From contig JADGOK010000088.1 of NCBI GenBank assembly GCA_017882985.1, forward strand, positions 1-5,388: 5,388 bases of DNA, in the 5' to 3' direction. Made by a program: the position numbers and the translations under genes. Source of the DNA: Acidimicrobiales bacterium. GTDB lineage: Bacteria > Actinomycetota > Acidimicrobiia > Acidimicrobiales > RAAP-2. Below the pieces are notes generated by a model. The model made no database searches, was not told the origin of the DNA, and saw only the letters and a list, made by a program, of their open reading frames with translations. Positions 4,917 to 5,388 of this stretch are shown here, in pieces. The first letter of the stretch is position 1. Each line of letters starts with the position of its first letter.

Positions 4917-5388
4917 CTATTCGTGACCGTGTTCGTCACCGTCCTCGTGGATGTGAAGTTCGTGCTCGATGGTCTCGATGGGGTGGTGCAACGCTTCTTG
5001 GAAGTGCTCTTCGGCGACCGCGCCGACCAACGTGAGCTCGCGCTCGATCGCTGCCAGCTCTTCGGCCGTACCCTGAACCTTCGGTCCGGTGAACCACTTG
5101 CGAGCGCTCGCGAACCAGTAGATGGTGGCGAAACCGATCACCACTAGCACCGCGATGGGCGCGTAGTTGAAGGTCAGCCATGTGATCGGCTTCAGTTGTG
5201 GCAACAGCAACATGATGCAGATGAAGACCGTCCACGCCGTCGCGACAGTGCCGTTCAAGACGCCCCACTTACCGAGGTTCCACGGCCCGGCCTGGAAGTC
5301 CTTGCCGGCTCGCACTCGCAGGAACACTGGGATGATGTAGGCAATGTAGAGACCGACGACCGCAATGGCGGTCACCGCGAAGTACGCC
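4917..5388 (-). CDS. APC-family amino acid permease, C-terminal part (5' end outside window)
   Basis: The last 156 residues of a membrane transporter; the reading frame is open through the right edge, so the GTG near 5375 is an internal codon and the true start is outside. Relatives in the amino acid-polyamine-organocation superfamily have about 500 residues. Seen: three membrane segments (AVTAIAVVGLYIAYIIPVFL; TVATAWTVFICIMLLLP; YAPIAVLVVIGFATIYWF), the loop AGPWNLGKWG between the first two, and FNYAPIAV before the last, then ARKWFTGP. This combination is typical of bacterial APC amino acid permeases. The cytoplasmic tail is longer than usual: an acidic helical stretch (TAEELAAIERELTLVGAVAEE), then a segment with eight His and eleven Asp/Glu in the last 31 residues. 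The substrate cannot be assigned. The gene ends in a strong terminator, so it is the last gene of its transcript. Confidence 0.87.
   Translation of the reverse strand, partial: AYFAVTAIAVVGLYIAYIIPVFLRVRAGKDFQAGPWNLGKWGVLNGTVATAWTVFICIMLLLPQLKPITWLTFNYAPIAVLVVIGFATIYWFASARKWFTGPKVQGTAEELAAIERELTLVGAVAEEHFQEALHHPIETIEHELHIHEDGDEHGHE

Overview
The window is a compact stretch of GC-rich bacterial chromosome with six genes and no sign of a mobile element, CRISPR array, rRNA or tRNA. Frequent GTG starts, candidate -10 boxes placed six bases before start codons (leaderless mRNAs) and the type of Smr-domain protein all suggest a high-GC actinobacterium, perhaps Acidimicrobiia-like. The lineage is inferred from style, not from a marker gene.

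Left part (1-2116, minus strand): a two-gene operon. A class III PLP-dependent aminotransferase is followed, with a 4-base GTGA stop/start overlap, by an extended short-chain dehydrogenase that closely resembles HpnA, the hopanoid-associated sugar epimerase family. The HpnA-like gene runs off the left edge. The tight coupling suggests the two act on one pathway, possibly installing an amino group on a sugar-derived or lipid-linked substrate. No cyclase or other hopanoid gene is visible to confirm this.

Middle part (2117-4340, plus strand): a short divergent intergenic region leads to a DMT-superfamily (EamA/NIPA-like) membrane permease. After a hairpin-rich gap comes a Gfo/Idh/MocA-type NAD(P)-dependent oxidoreductase. 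Both plus-strand genes have a TANNNT box exactly six bases before the preferred start and no clear Shine-Dalgarno, so they are probably transcribed separately as leaderless mRNAs.

Right part (4341-5388, minus strand): a small single-domain Smr protein converges on the oxidoreductase. Upstream of it is a 274-base gene-free stretch ending in a strong intrinsic terminator. That terminator closes an APC-family amino acid permease which enters from the right edge and has a histidine- and acid-rich cytoplasmic tail.

I see no clearly new multi-gene system. The points most worth following are the coupled aminotransferase/HpnA-like pair, the repeated leaderless promoter geometry, and the non-canonical motif residues in the Smr protein and the oxidoreductase.
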